Shown here one piece after another: positions 45,501-55,724 of a DNA stretch of 64,000 bases. The notes under the pieces are model-generated. The model worked only from the letters and a program-made list of their open reading frames with translations, was not told where the DNA came from and searched no databases. The position numbers and the translations under genes were made by a program. How positions within the stretch are numbered: the first letter of the stretch is position 1; each line of letters opens with the position of its first letter. The stretch is from positions 1 through 64,000 of the forward strand of contig JAHLMK010000005.1 of assembly GCA_019915135.1 (NCBI GenBank), given 5' to 3'. The stretch comes from Strobilurus pachycystidiatus (lineage: Eukaryota > Basidiomycota > Agaricomycetes > Agaricales > Physalacriaceae).

Positions 45501-48500
45501 TGCTCTATTCGATGCGGCTCTTACACCACGGCCCTTCTGTTTCTCGAGTTGGCAGTCGAATATGCTAAGAACGAAATGTCCCAACCGACTGTCATCGAAG
45601 AAGTCATGTACGACATCTACAGTAACATCGACGAGCCAGACGGTTTCTACGCAATACATCCCACCGATATGAGACGATTCCTTCTGAATCGTTTTCATCA
45701 CGAGAACCAATGGGATAAGGCGTTTCGATTCCATGGGGCGGCTCTCGAAGCTGGCAATACCGACCCTATACATGCGCACGGCCTCATGCAGTCCTTGGGA
45801 GCCTTTGGCTTCAATCATCAAGCCAGTCACGCTACGCTAAGCGGTGGAGTGCTGAGTACGCAATCCGCCATGAGCTACAAGCTCGGTTGGAGAACCAGCA
45901 CATGGGACGTGCCTGGCGGCAATGGGGATGATAGCTCGGAGGCTTCTTTGTATTTCGCTTTACGTGCTCTGCACGTAGAGCGTGACATTGGCGTGGCCAA
46001 TGACTCGCTGCAACATTCGCTTTCTCGGGAGATGGCACGTCTCAGAGCTCTAGGTTCAGAAAATATCAATCAGATCCGGGAAGTCCTTCGCAATCTCCTC
46101 TGTTTGCATCAAATTTCCCAATGGTTGCGCGAGCCTTTCCCTACACTGCTCACAACGAGGAACACCGAGATAGCCAACTGGGAGTCATTTTGCAAACTGG
46201 ATTCCACATTCGAGTAAGTGAATTGCCAAGATTATACCCTGACGAATCTGATGAACAGCAGCTTCGAAACCGCGGAAAGTATCATCGCCACCCGCTTGTC
46301 TATCATCCAAGCCGCTCGTAAGAGAGAAGATAGGTTCAGGATTGGCCAGCTCCTTACCCCCTTCTCTATGACGCTATGCGAACTTGAGAAACGCTGCCTA
46401 CTACATGTGTCCGAAGTGGCTCGCCACGAAGGACAAGTCCAGATCGCTCTCAATTCCGTCATCCGTGCCGAAGAACTACAAAAGTCCGCTAGTCTGGATG
46501 TTTCTGAGGAATTTGCCAATGTTCTTTGGGCACACAACGAAGAAAGACGTGCCGTAGATCTTCTCAGACAGATACGGGACTCAGGCCGATACGACACAAA
46601 GAAGGCGCTTGTCAACGCTCGCTTGGTTGGTACTTCGTCGCGTCACACACTCAATTGTACTGACCAATGAATAGGGATCCTGGACCGCGAAAGCTTGTTT
46701 GGAAAAACCTTCCGTTATCTGGAACGAGTACCTTGATACCGCCATCAAATCCACTCACGCATCCTCAATGGACCAGAATGCTAATGCAGCAGTGTACCAA
46801 ACGTGCGCGCGATTTGCTGAAGACCAGTACTACGTCATTTCCCGGTCGCCGGACAACATTAGGATCAGCCTGTATATCAGGCGAGGCGAAGCTCAATTGA
46901 ATGACCGCAAGGAGGGACGCTTGCAAGGCACTAGAAGCCAGAGACAAAGAGACACCCTGGAAACAAAATTGGATCGGGATAAACGGATGCTCCAACAAAG
47001 TCAGAACGATCGTAACTCATTCTTGTCGCGTGCTATAGACATGTATGCGCGCTGTCTGGAGATTTCAGATGATTTTGACGACGAGGCGGTCATTCATTTG
47101 TGCTCCTTGTGGCTTGCCAACTTCACAGAGGAAGCGATATCAGACATCGTGGACTGTTCCCTTCTTCGTGTGCCATCGAGGAAGTTTGTCTTTTTAGCGG
47201 TCAGTCAATCGCTACCCACATCTCTGACACTCATCCCAATCGCTTAATTAGCATCAACTGTTGCTCGACTCACTTCCGTTGACCCTGCCAAACAAGACGG
47301 TCAAATGAGTCTCCACAAGTTGGTTACACGGATGTGCTCTGAACATCCCTTCCATGCCGTCTATCAGCTGTTGTGCATCGCCGATAACCTATCACCGAAG
47401 TCACAACCGCATCGCGCAAGGTCTGCAGAACCCGCAAGCGATCGCCGACGCGCTGCTGCCAACATTTGCGAAACTATATCGACGACCGGATATCAGAAAG
47501 ATCGGGTTCGCGACATTCGACATATGTGCGATGCTGCAATACAGTGGGCGACGTTTGCCATCAAAGACGACAATGCGTATTCAGGCGGCCCTGGCAAGAA
47601 GTTTGCAATACCCAAAGACCAGCCGATCTCGCTGCTAGGACATTCACGCAGGAAATCGCAGAAATTCGTTCGACTCGCCATACCGGTGATGACGGCGCAC
47701 GAACCCATTGACCGTACAGCAAAGTACGAATCGTGCGCTTGGTTGGATCGTTACGATCCACACTTCACACTTGCTGGCGGCATCAACCTACCCAAGATTG
47801 TCACCTGTTACGATGATACTGGGAAGACATACAAGCAGTTGGTGCGTTGAATTTATCTGCCTATGCAGCCAGAAGATCTTGACGTCGATTGAATTTGTAG
47901 TTCAAAGGCGAAGGTAACGACGACCTTCGTCAAGACGCTGTCATGGAACAAGTATTTGACATAGTCAACACCATTCTGCATCGAGACACACAGACAAAGC
48001 GCCGAAAACTCACAGTCCGCGACTACAAAGTCATTCCACTTACTTCCGGTTCTGGCGTTCTAGAGTTCGTCGACAAAACAACGCCTATGCGCAACTGGCT
48101 GCTGGCTGCTCTCAAACGATACGGAAAAATGAAGGTTGATGCTCTGAATGAGCGATTAAAAGCAAATGCGAAGTATCTGAATACGCCAAAGATGGTCGAG
48201 AAGTTCAAAGAGATGTGTCGGGATTACCCGCCTGTTATGCGGCACTTCTTCACCGAGCATCACAAGGATCCCATGTCGTGGTTCACGATGCGATTGAACT
48301 ATACTCGCAGTGTCGCAACGACGTCCATTGTCGGTCATCTCCTTGGTCTTGGGGATCGCCACACCAGCAATATCTTGTTAGATAATCACACCGGCGAAGT
48401 CGTGCACATAGATCTCGGCATTGCGTTCGAACAGGGGAAGCGCCTGGCCGTTCCCGAACGTGTCCCATTTCGCATGACCTCCAACATTGTGGACGGGATG

Positions 48501-48938
48501 GGTATTTCTGGCACAGACGGCGTTTTCCAGCGTTGTGCGGAGGAGACTCTTCGTGTTTTGCGTGACGGGCGAGGCGTTATAATGACGATTCTGGAGGTCT
48601 TCAGACACGATCCGCTGCATTCCTGGATTACGAGTGATGTTCGGGCTGGGAAGGCTCAACCTACTGACAAGAACGACTACCAGAACATTTTGGTCAACAT
48701 GCATGACTTCGCGATCACTCTGGACAGCGACAACGCACAAGAAACGGCGGATCGCGCGTTGAGCGTTGTGTCATCCAAATTGGACCCGTCGTTGAGTGTG
48801 GCGTCCACTATCAGCGGCCTCGTCGCAGAAGCCAGGGATCCCGAACTCCTTGCCAACATGTATCATGGTATGTACATAGTCACCTTCCCGGCGATAATCT
48901 CTCACAGTTCTAATTCAGGATGGCTGCCTGCGATTTAA
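39559..48938 (+). CDS. TEL1: Tel1/ATM-type PI3K-like checkpoint kinase; N-terminal half frame-broken
   Basis: A nuclear Ser/Thr kinase of the DNA-damage and telomere pathway. The preferred start is MAQLTISEALSFL, leading to SDRARERQEAVTYIK, which looks like the Tel1/ATM N-terminal (TAN) motif. Alpha-helical repeats follow. From about 44,550 to the stop the frame is clean: a FAT region, then GEGNDDLRQDAVMEQVF, GLGDRHTSNILLDNHTGE (catalytic loop), VHIDLGIAFEQGK (DLG-type motif), DGMGISGTDGVFQRC (ATM-specific), and a FATC end ARDPELLANMYHG-WLPAI across the last intron (48868-48918). Between 39.8 and 44.55 kb the coding text changes frame at least ten times without splice signals (for example near 40485, 40570, 40735, 41220, 41385, 41490, 42060, 44315, 44545). 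It is either a decaying gene or error-rich consensus. Confidence 0.85.
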
Positions 48939-49187
48939 TTTTGATTTGCTCCATTTGTCTCACTCGCCGCACTGTACACCTTCCGCACGATGATCCGAAC
49001 ATGTATCCTGTAATCTTAGTAGAAGAGAAGTTATTTAGAATGCTATCTCTAAGAAATCAACTAGAATCAACCGATTCCTCGAAACATAACCTGAGGGAGG
49101 GATAGTGATGGTTAGTATGTAGCAGAAGCCCTGTCGTTCGGATAACTAAAAAAACCGGAGCTGCTCCTCCTACTAAGTCCACCTCTC
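48939..49187. other. Convergent spacer, Tel1 to F-box pseudogene
   Basis: Nothing recognised. Confidence 0.5.
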
Positions 49188-50282
49188 TCAATATACCCCA
49201 TCCCACCGTGACTCTGGATCATCTACGAGACCCTCCCCTCTCAGATTCTCAACGTCACCTTTGTTGAGGCCATAGGAGTCAGCGTTGTTCAGTTTCCAAA
49301 TCCTGGCCTTGCACAACTTGCGCGCGTGCAAAGTGTGCTTCAGAGCTGTAATGGGTGCAGGAAACTGGACGCCGTCAAGATGTAGAGCGCGAAGGGCGGG
49401 AAGGACGAGCGAGTCTGCCTTCTCAGTACCGTCCGCTGTGGTAACTACACCCAGGTTGTGTAGGATAGTGTGCGCGTCTCCTTGCAAGGTGAGGCGGTCC
49501 ACATGAGCCAACCTGCGGTATTTCGTCAGGTTCAAAGAAGAAGATTCTCACATGTCATGATGTCGAAGCTCGTGGAGAGGGAGAATACGGACGAGCGACT
49601 CCAATGCTGCTGTCATGCAGGCAGCCTGATTATGCCCGGTACCACAATTCAGATGCAAGTCGAGTGAACACCTTTCTTGGTTGAGGGGTCGATGGCCAGT
49701 CTCTATGTCTAAAGGAAGAGATGGGACAGAAGGACTGCCAGAAGCGAAGCGGGTGAATAAAATGAGAGGCAGGTCAAAGTTGGAAGCCGGACTACGGAGG
49801 GCAAATCCAGATCGCTTGGGATCGTTTCCCCAAGTCTCTGTTGTAAGCTGAACTCTTCGAGCATGGCATTTTACTCAGCACGGTCAACACTTGAGCGACA
49901 GAGACGGGTACGGAGAATTCACCATAAACTCCTCTGAAGTGGACCGCAGAATGAGTCAAATTTCGCAGCGACGACGAAGTCCAATCCAGTTGGCACATCT
50001 GAAGCCGAAGCACCCTGAGGGATGGTGCATCGCCGGAGAGAAGATTGTGAGGAAGATTGGGAGACGGTAGATGATTCAAGGAGATCTCCAGCGCGCGAAC
50101 TTCGAAGACATGGTGCGGGATGGGTAAGAGGAGCAATGACTTTCTGTATAGAAGACTCGGTGCCGCCTGAGAACATCAATAACTTGAAGGGAGTTCCGAC
50201 GCAGTTCGAGCAGTCGAATGGCCTCTCGGTGCTTTGATCTCTCCTCTCGGCGCTTCGATATTTCCCTGTCTAGCTCGTCCAT
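49188..50282 (-). pseudogene. F-box/LRR pseudogene, first copy of the array
   Basis: Related to the intact genes at 50.6-57.3 kb. It begins MDELDREISKRREERSK and LLELRRNSL. The F-box segment that follows RRN-TLALISRLPVELL in its relatives is missing, and the text jumps to VIDVL, equivalent to VIEVL about 75 codons further on. The rest survives only in pieces in different frames: TESSIQKVIAPLTHPAP, DAPSLRVLRLQMCQLDW, VAQVLTVLSKMP, and a last block RLTLQGDAHTILHNLGV to KARIWKLNNADSYGL. Loss of the F-box plus frame breaks mark it as non-functional. Confidence 0.85.
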
Positions 50283-50638
50283 GATATGTGGTTGGACGAC
50301 TTGAAATCTATTGATATTCGATGCGAAAGACTACTTGCAGAGTTTACGCACGTTGATAACCAGCTAGTACGCAGGAGAACGACCAGAATGTAAAGCAGAT
50401 GTACGGTGTTTCATGCTGATTGCGCAATGAATGAGAGCAGGGCGTAAGTCACAGTGGTTCTTGGTAGCAAGGTGAGTAGTAGACACCCACGGCCACAAGT
50501 CGTTGGGCCTATGACGTAAATGTGGCCGCCACATCCACCTTGAGTTCATACTCAGTGAAAGTCCAAGGCAGAGTACGAATGAGTCTGATCACGAGTCATT
50601 ACATGGGAAAGTCACTACAGATAACCATAATCCGAGTA
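50283..50638. other. Spacer within the F-box array
   Basis: The last 70 bp (from about 50570) match the 3' flank of the next array copy (about 53015-53071), marking one end of the 2.44 kb duplication unit. The remainder shows nothing. Confidence 0.6.
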
Positions 50639-52255
50639 CTAATCTTCATCATCCGAGGAATCCTCATCCTCATCCTCATCCTCATCCTCATCCTCATCCT
50701 CATCCGAGGAGTCCTCATCCTCCTCGTCGTTCTGTTCTTTCAAATGCCACACTAATCTATTGACAAGATTTTCCCCTTCTAGCTCGGCCACGTCGTCCTC
50801 AGAGAGACCGCACGCGTCAGAAATCTCCAGGTAACGAATCTTGGCCTTATAAGTCTTGCGCATGCGCAGTGTGTGCTTGAGCGCCTGGGTCTCGCCGTAG
50901 AATTCGACACCCTTGAGGTACAGAGCTCGCAGGGCGGGGAGGAACAGGGATGTCGACTGTTTCTTTCTTGTACCTTCCGGCTCCTTGGCGACCGAGCCTA
51001 GAGTGGCAAGGATCGGGTGCGCGTTGCCATACAGCGTGAGGCGCTCGAGCTTGCAGCATGCAGCAAACAAAGCGACATGGGGTAGCCTATAGGGTTCGGT
51101 GGATACAAGTGTGAGCCTGCGGACTTCAAGGAGAGGCATAACGGAGACAAGGGACTCCACCGCTATAATGGAAGAGATGGAGCCAATGCTACCAAGTCTC
51201 AGAGCAAGTGAGCGCGTTAAGTCGTGCCATGTCTCTATCTTCAGGCCGGATGTTCGCAGAGTGAGGCGGAGTGTGTCGTCAATTGGTCGGGCCAGTATCC
51301 GCAGGGATTGTTCGCCGCAATTGTCGAGGGCGTTGAAAAGGGACGCAAGATTTCCCTCTACACCAGCGTCGGCCGTGATTTCCATGGCCGAAATGTCCAC
51401 AACTCGAAGTGAATGGGAAAGGCGAAGGTGTTGGAGGAGAAAAGTAAGAGGCGAGGCAGGTGACTGAAGAGTTAGACTGGTCAACTTCGGAAGCCTGACT
51501 ACGGATGGCGAGTCGCCTGGAGTCGGCCGCTTTAGGCTTTGCCCAAAACCGAACACTTCGAGCAATGGCATGTTGGCCAGCACGGTCAACACCTGAGAGA
51601 CAGAGACGCGAACTTGGACTGCGGGCCAGGTCATGCCGGTACTATGAACGGTGAAATGGGTCAAGTTTCGCAACAGGGGCGAGGACCAATTCAGTCGGCA
51701 ACGATCGAGTTCAAGCTCCCTGAGGCAGGGCGCATCGTCGGCGAAGAGTTTTTCAGGAAGAACAAGGGCGCGCGAAGGCGCTGATACGATCCGCAGAAAG
51801 CGAAGGAACGGTGCGGGCTGGGTCAGGAAAGCGGTGGCCTTTTGCATTCTGCGTCTGGAGTCCCCAGACAGGAAAACACCGGTAGTCCGCCCGAAAAGGC
51901 CCAGCACTTCGATGACATTGTCAACCATTTGAGGAGACAGAGAAGCAAGGCTGGCCTCGATGACCAGCGGGGCATCCATGCTGCGTCTGAGAACCTCTTT
52001 CATCCAGTCCAAGTTGCCCTGGAACGTAAGACGACCCCACAAAGCGGGACAACCAAGCGCGGCCGAGCGCCAGTATCCACATACATGAGATACGCGCTTC
52101 TCGGTGTACCTCCATTCGCCTTGTGAAGCGAAGATGAAGATGTCGCAGAGGAGTTCGACGGGAAGGCGAGAGATGAGAGCAAGGGTGTTGCGACGCCTTT
52201 TGAGGAGAAGAAGGGCCTCTGCGTGCTTTGATATTTCCCTGTCTATTTCTTCCAT
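50639..52255 (-). CDS. F-box/LRR protein, array copy A
   Basis: A single-exon gene, 538 codons. MEEIDREISKHAEALLLLK is a short helical lead, followed by the F-box NTLALISRLPVELLCDIFIF and SHVCGYWRSAALGCPALW (Skp1-binding type). Leucine-rich repeat-like text runs through CLRELELDRCRLNWSSPLL, LPKLTSLTLQSPASPL and KLERLTLYGNAHPILATLG. The C-terminus is a very acidic Asp/Glu/Ser tail encoded by a hexanucleotide repeat. It is probably a substrate receptor of an SCF ubiquitin ligase; the target is unknown. It is strongly similar to copy B, including its flanks. Start fixed by homology to copy B and by the lack of an upstream in-frame Met. Confidence 0.85.
   Translation of the reverse strand: MEEIDREISKHAEALLLLKRRRNTLALISRLPVELLCDIFIFASQGEWRYTEKRVSHVCGYWRSAALGCPALWGRLTFQGNLDWMKEVLRRSMDAPLVIEASLASLSPQMVDNVIEVLGLFGRTTGVFLSGDSRRRMQKATAFLTQPAPFLRFLRIVSAPSRALVLPEKLFADDAPCLRELELDRCRLNWSSPLLRNLTHFTVHSTGMTWPAVQVRVSVSQVLTVLANMPLLEVFGFGQSLKRPTPGDSPSVVRLPKLTSLTLQSPASPLTFLLQHLRLSHSLRVVDISAMEITADAGVEGNLASLFNALDNCGEQSLRILARPIDDTLRLTLRTSGLKIETWHDLTRSLALRLGSIGSISSIIAVESLVSVMPLLEVRRLTLVSTEPYRLPHVALFAACCKLERLTLYGNAHPILATLGSVAKEPEGTRKKQSTSLFLPALRALYLKGVEFYGETQALKHTLRMRKTYKAKIRYLEISDACGLSEDDVAELEGENLVNRLVWHLKEQNDEEDEDSSDEDEDEDEDEDEDEDSSDDED
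50661..50706 (+). repeat. (CATCCT)n hexanucleotide microsatellite in coding sequence
   Basis: About seven copies of CATCCT, read on the minus strand as alternating Glu-Asp codons of the F-box copy A tail. Copy B has a shorter, interrupted version at 53108-53145, so the tract length has changed since the duplication. Confidence 0.9.
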
Positions 52256-53071
52256 GCTGTGGCGATTCGTATGAATGACTGACTGCCTTCATGATAAATA
52301 ATCAGGTACTGGGGCCTCGAAATCAAGGTGAATCTGCTTACTTTGATAGGCGAAGAGAGGAGTTGGGCCGAGAGACGGATTTGATTTTTCACCAAGTATA
52401 TATAGAGCACGCGCACGACTGAGATATCCCGACGATGAAAAAGTAATACTAACAGGCAAGTGGCAAGAGGCAAGCAGTGCTAGTGACCCTGCAGTCTCGA
52501 TGCCGATTGTGACGTAAAGTTGACCGACCGCTGGCACCCATCATAATGTTGGCTGCTGAACTTGGCCTGACTTGGCCTGGGCTGGTTCCAGGCTGGTTCT
52601 ACAGTTGAGCATCAGTCTTACCGTCTGTCGATTCTTGCATTATCTACGGACCTGTGCTTCACCTGATTACGAGTCACGACTCAACTTCAGTCGAGGTTTC
52701 CGCCGAAGAAACAGTGTGAGCGTATGAGTTATTTTGGGCCTCTGAATCGGACTTCGTCAGTTACCTCGCTACCACCGATCCCAAACACCGACGTCTTTCT
52801 CCTTCCGTGTTGTGGGATATCAGACAGGCAATTCAAACACTACGCTCACAACCCATTTCGAGCTCGTCACCGTCCGTGGGACCGCGAACAACACCGACGC
52901 CACAGATCTGTCTGAAGCATTCGAACTTCGCAGGCTCCAACAACGGGAATGACTTGAGCTGGTCATCACATGGACCCAGCTGGGCTGCTGTGATAATTTC
53001 ATCCGTCCTGTCGTTGAAAACAGTGTCAGAGTATGAATGAGTCTGATTACTATACTCATTCCATGAGAAAG
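52256..53071. repeat. 5' flank of copy A, part of the tandem duplication
   Basis: Two conserved blocks. 52280-52545 (promoter of copy A) matches 54745-54965. 52725-52985 matches 55180-55405, including ACCGTCCGTGGGACCGCGAA and ACGCCACAGATCTGTCT. The second block has no complete open frame in common, so it is either conserved non-coding DNA or a decayed exon. Confidence 0.8.
52397..52404 (-). promoter_or_regulatory. TATA-like element of F-box copy A
   Basis: TATATATA lies about 142 nt before the start codon and is kept in copy B at 54845-54852 (TATATAAA on the plus strand) at nearly the same distance. Both are followed by GAGCACGCGCACGACTGAGA, so the core promoter was copied with the gene. Confidence 0.5.
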
Positions 53072-54700
53072 TCAATACAAATAACCATAATCCGAGTAAT
53101 AATCATCATCCGAGTACTCCTCATCCTCATCCTCCTCGTCGTTCTGTTCCTCCATATCCCACTCCAATTTATCGACAAGGTTTTCCCTTCCTAGCCCCGC
53201 CACGTCGTCCTCATAGAGACCGTACGCGTCAGTAATCTCCAGGTGATGAATCTTGGCCTTATAAGTCTTGCGTACGCGCAGTGTGCGCTTGAGCGCCGTG
53301 GTCTCGTCGTAGAACTCGACACCCTCAAGGAAGAGAGTTCGCAGGGCGGGGAGGAACAGGGATGTCGACCGTTTCTTCTTTCTTGTACCTTCCGTCTTCT
53401 TGGCGACCAAGCCTAATGTGGCAAGGATCGGGTGCGCGTTCCCGCGCAACGTGAGGCGCTCGAGCTTGCGGCATGCAGCAAACAAAGCGACATGGGGTAG
53501 CTCAAAGGGCGCGGTGGGTGCAAGTGTGAGCGTGCGGAGTCCAAGGAGAGGCATAACGGACACAAGGGACTCCACCGCTGCTTTCATGGAAGAGACGCGG
53601 CGAAGGCCACTGCCACAATCGAGGCTCAGAGCAAGTGAGCGCGTTTGATCGTGCCATGTCTCTATTGCTAGGAAGCCGGATAGCCCCACAGTGAGGGCGA
53701 GTCTGTCAATTGGCCGGGCCAGTATCCGCGAGGATTGCTCGCCGCAACTATTGAGGGCGTTGAAAAGGGACGCGACATTTGCCTCTACACCCTCGTCCGT
53801 GCTAGCGTCGGCCGCGATGTCCATGGCCAAAATGTCCACGACCCGGACTGATTGGGGAAGGCGGAGGTGTTGGAGGAGAACAGTAAGAGGCGAGGCAGGT
53901 GATTGAAGTGTGAGACTGGTCAACTTCGGAAGCCTGACTACGGATGGAGAGTTGCCTGGGATCGCCCGCTGCGGCTCTAGGCTTTGCCCAAAACTGAACA
54001 CTTCGAGCAATGGCATGTTGGCCAGCACGGTCAACACCTGAGAGACAGAGACGCGAACTTGAACTGCGGTCACGCCGGTACTATTAACGGTGAAATGGGT
54101 CAAGTTTCGCAACACGGGCGAGGACCAATTCAATTGGCAACGATCGAGCTCAAGCTGCCTGAGGCAGGGCGCATCGTCGGCGAGGAGATTCTCGGGAAGA
54201 ACAAGGGTGGGCGAAGGCGCCGATACGATCCGCAAAAAGCGAAGGAACGGCGCGGGCTGGGTCAGGAGAGCGGTGACCTTTTGCATTTCGCCGTTGGAGT
54301 CCCCAGACAGGGAGACACTGGTAGTGCGCCCGAGATGGCCCAGCGCTTCGATGACATTGTCAAACATTCGAGGAGACAGATAAGCAAGGCTGGCCTCGAT
54401 GACCAGCGGGGCATCCATGCTGCGTTTGAGAACCTCTTTCATCCAGTCCGGGTTGCCCTGGAATGTAAGACGGCTCCACAAAGCGGGACAACCAAGCGCG
54501 GCCGAGCGCCAATATCCGCATACATGAGATACGCGGCTCTCGATGTTCGGATTCCTCCAATCGTCGCGTGAAGCGAAGATGAAAATGTCGGAGAGGAGTT
54601 CGACGGGAAGGCGAGAGATGAGAGCAAGGGTGTTGCGACGCGTTTTGAGGAGACGGATGACCTCTGCGTGCTTTGATATTTCCCTGTCTATTTCTTCCAT
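53072..54700 (-). CDS. F-box/LRR protein, array copy B
   Basis: A single-exon gene, 542 codons from the Met of MEEIDREISKHAEVIRLLK. An in-frame ATG 13 codons earlier (54739) is not shared with copy A, so I prefer 54700. Same layout as copy A: F-box NTLALISRLPVELLSDIFIF, HVCGYWRSAALGCPALWSRL, LRR-like middle, acidic C-terminus ending YYSDYGYLY. Relative to A it has small insertions (ADASTDEGVEAN; GSGLRRVSSMKA) and a different tail. Stop-to-stop distance from copy A is 2,433 bp and start-to-start 2,445 bp, so the unit was duplicated in tandem. Frame fully open, hence probably functional. Confidence 0.85.
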   Translation of the reverse strand: MEEIDREISKHAEVIRLLKTRRNTLALISRLPVELLSDIFIFASRDDWRNPNIESRVSHVCGYWRSAALGCPALWSRLTFQGNPDWMKEVLKRSMDAPLVIEASLAYLSPRMFDNVIEALGHLGRTTSVSLSGDSNGEMQKVTALLTQPAPFLRFLRIVSAPSPTLVLPENLLADDAPCLRQLELDRCQLNWSSPVLRNLTHFTVNSTGVTAVQVRVSVSQVLTVLANMPLLEVFSFGQSLEPQRAIPGNSPSVVRLPKLTSLTLQSPASPLTVLLQHLRLPQSVRVVDILAMDIAADASTDEGVEANVASLFNALNSCGEQSSRILARPIDRLALTVGLSGFLAIETWHDQTRSLALSLDCGSGLRRVSSMKAAVESLVSVMPLLGLRTLTLAPTAPFELPHVALFAACRKLERLTLRGNAHPILATLGLVAKKTEGTRKKKRSTSLFLPALRTLFLEGVEFYDETTALKRTLRVRKTYKAKIHHLEITDAYGLYEDDVAGLGRENLVDKLEWDMEEQNDEEDEDEEYSDDDYYSDYGYLY

Positions 54701-55724
54701 ACTATGAGGGGCGCGAATCGGGTGAATGACTGCATTCATGAAGAATAATCAGGTACTGGGGCTTTAAAATCAAGGTGAATCCGCGTACTTTGATAGATGA
54801 ATGGAGAAGTTAGGCCGAAAGACGGGATTGGATCTTTCACCAAGTATATAAAGAGCACGCGCACGACTGAGATATCCCAACGATGAAAAAGTAACAGGCA
54901 AGTGGCAAGAGGCAAGCAGTGACCCTGCAGTCTTGATGACAATTGTGACGTAAAGCTGACCGACCCACTACCGACCCACTAAGTACAGCCCACTACCGAC
55001 CCGCCACCCATCAAACGGCTAAACTTAGCCTGGGCTGGTTCTACATGTACAATTGAACATCAGTAGTCTTACCGTCCGTAATTTCTTATGTTGTTCACGG
55101 ACCCGTGTTCGCCTGATTACGAGTCACGACTCGATTTCAGTCGATTTACCCGGATCCCTACAAAGAAAACGTTGTGAGCGTAAGAGGTATTTTGGGCCTT
55201 CTTCGTCAGAAACCTCGCTACCACCGATCCCAGGCAACGACTTTCTCCTCTCGTGTGTTGTGGGATATGGGACAGGCAACCCATTCCGAGTTCGTCACCG
55301 TCCGTGGGACCGCGAACAACACCGACGCCACAGATCTGTCTAAGGCATTCGAACTTCCAGGCTCCAACAGCGAGAATGGCTTGAGCTGGTCATCACACGA
55401 CTCAACTGTTCCGCCGTCAAAATCGTAGCATTCGTCGGTGGTGTCTCCATTCTCACTGCTCAGCATCATTTTCCTTTCAGCATTCTGCTCCACCTCGTAG
55501 GAGTCGCAAGGACCGAGCCCAAGGAGCAAGAAAAGGCCGGCTCTCGGTACAGTCCTTACAGACCAGACTGGATGAATTTGTTATAGAGTCACGAATTCGT
55601 GAAGAGTACCATCAATCTGATTCAATAGATAAATGGCAGTTAATCGACATCAGTGTCAAAACAACACGAGATACTGCAGCGACCTTGATGTAGCACATCA
55701 AAACTCTAACGTTACTTAGGCTCA
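54701..55724. repeat. 5' flank of copy B, second copy of the duplicated unit
   Basis: It carries the copied promoter block (54745-54965) and the copied block 55180-55405. Beyond about 55450 similarity to the other unit stops, marking the outer duplication edge. No gene seen. Confidence 0.75.
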
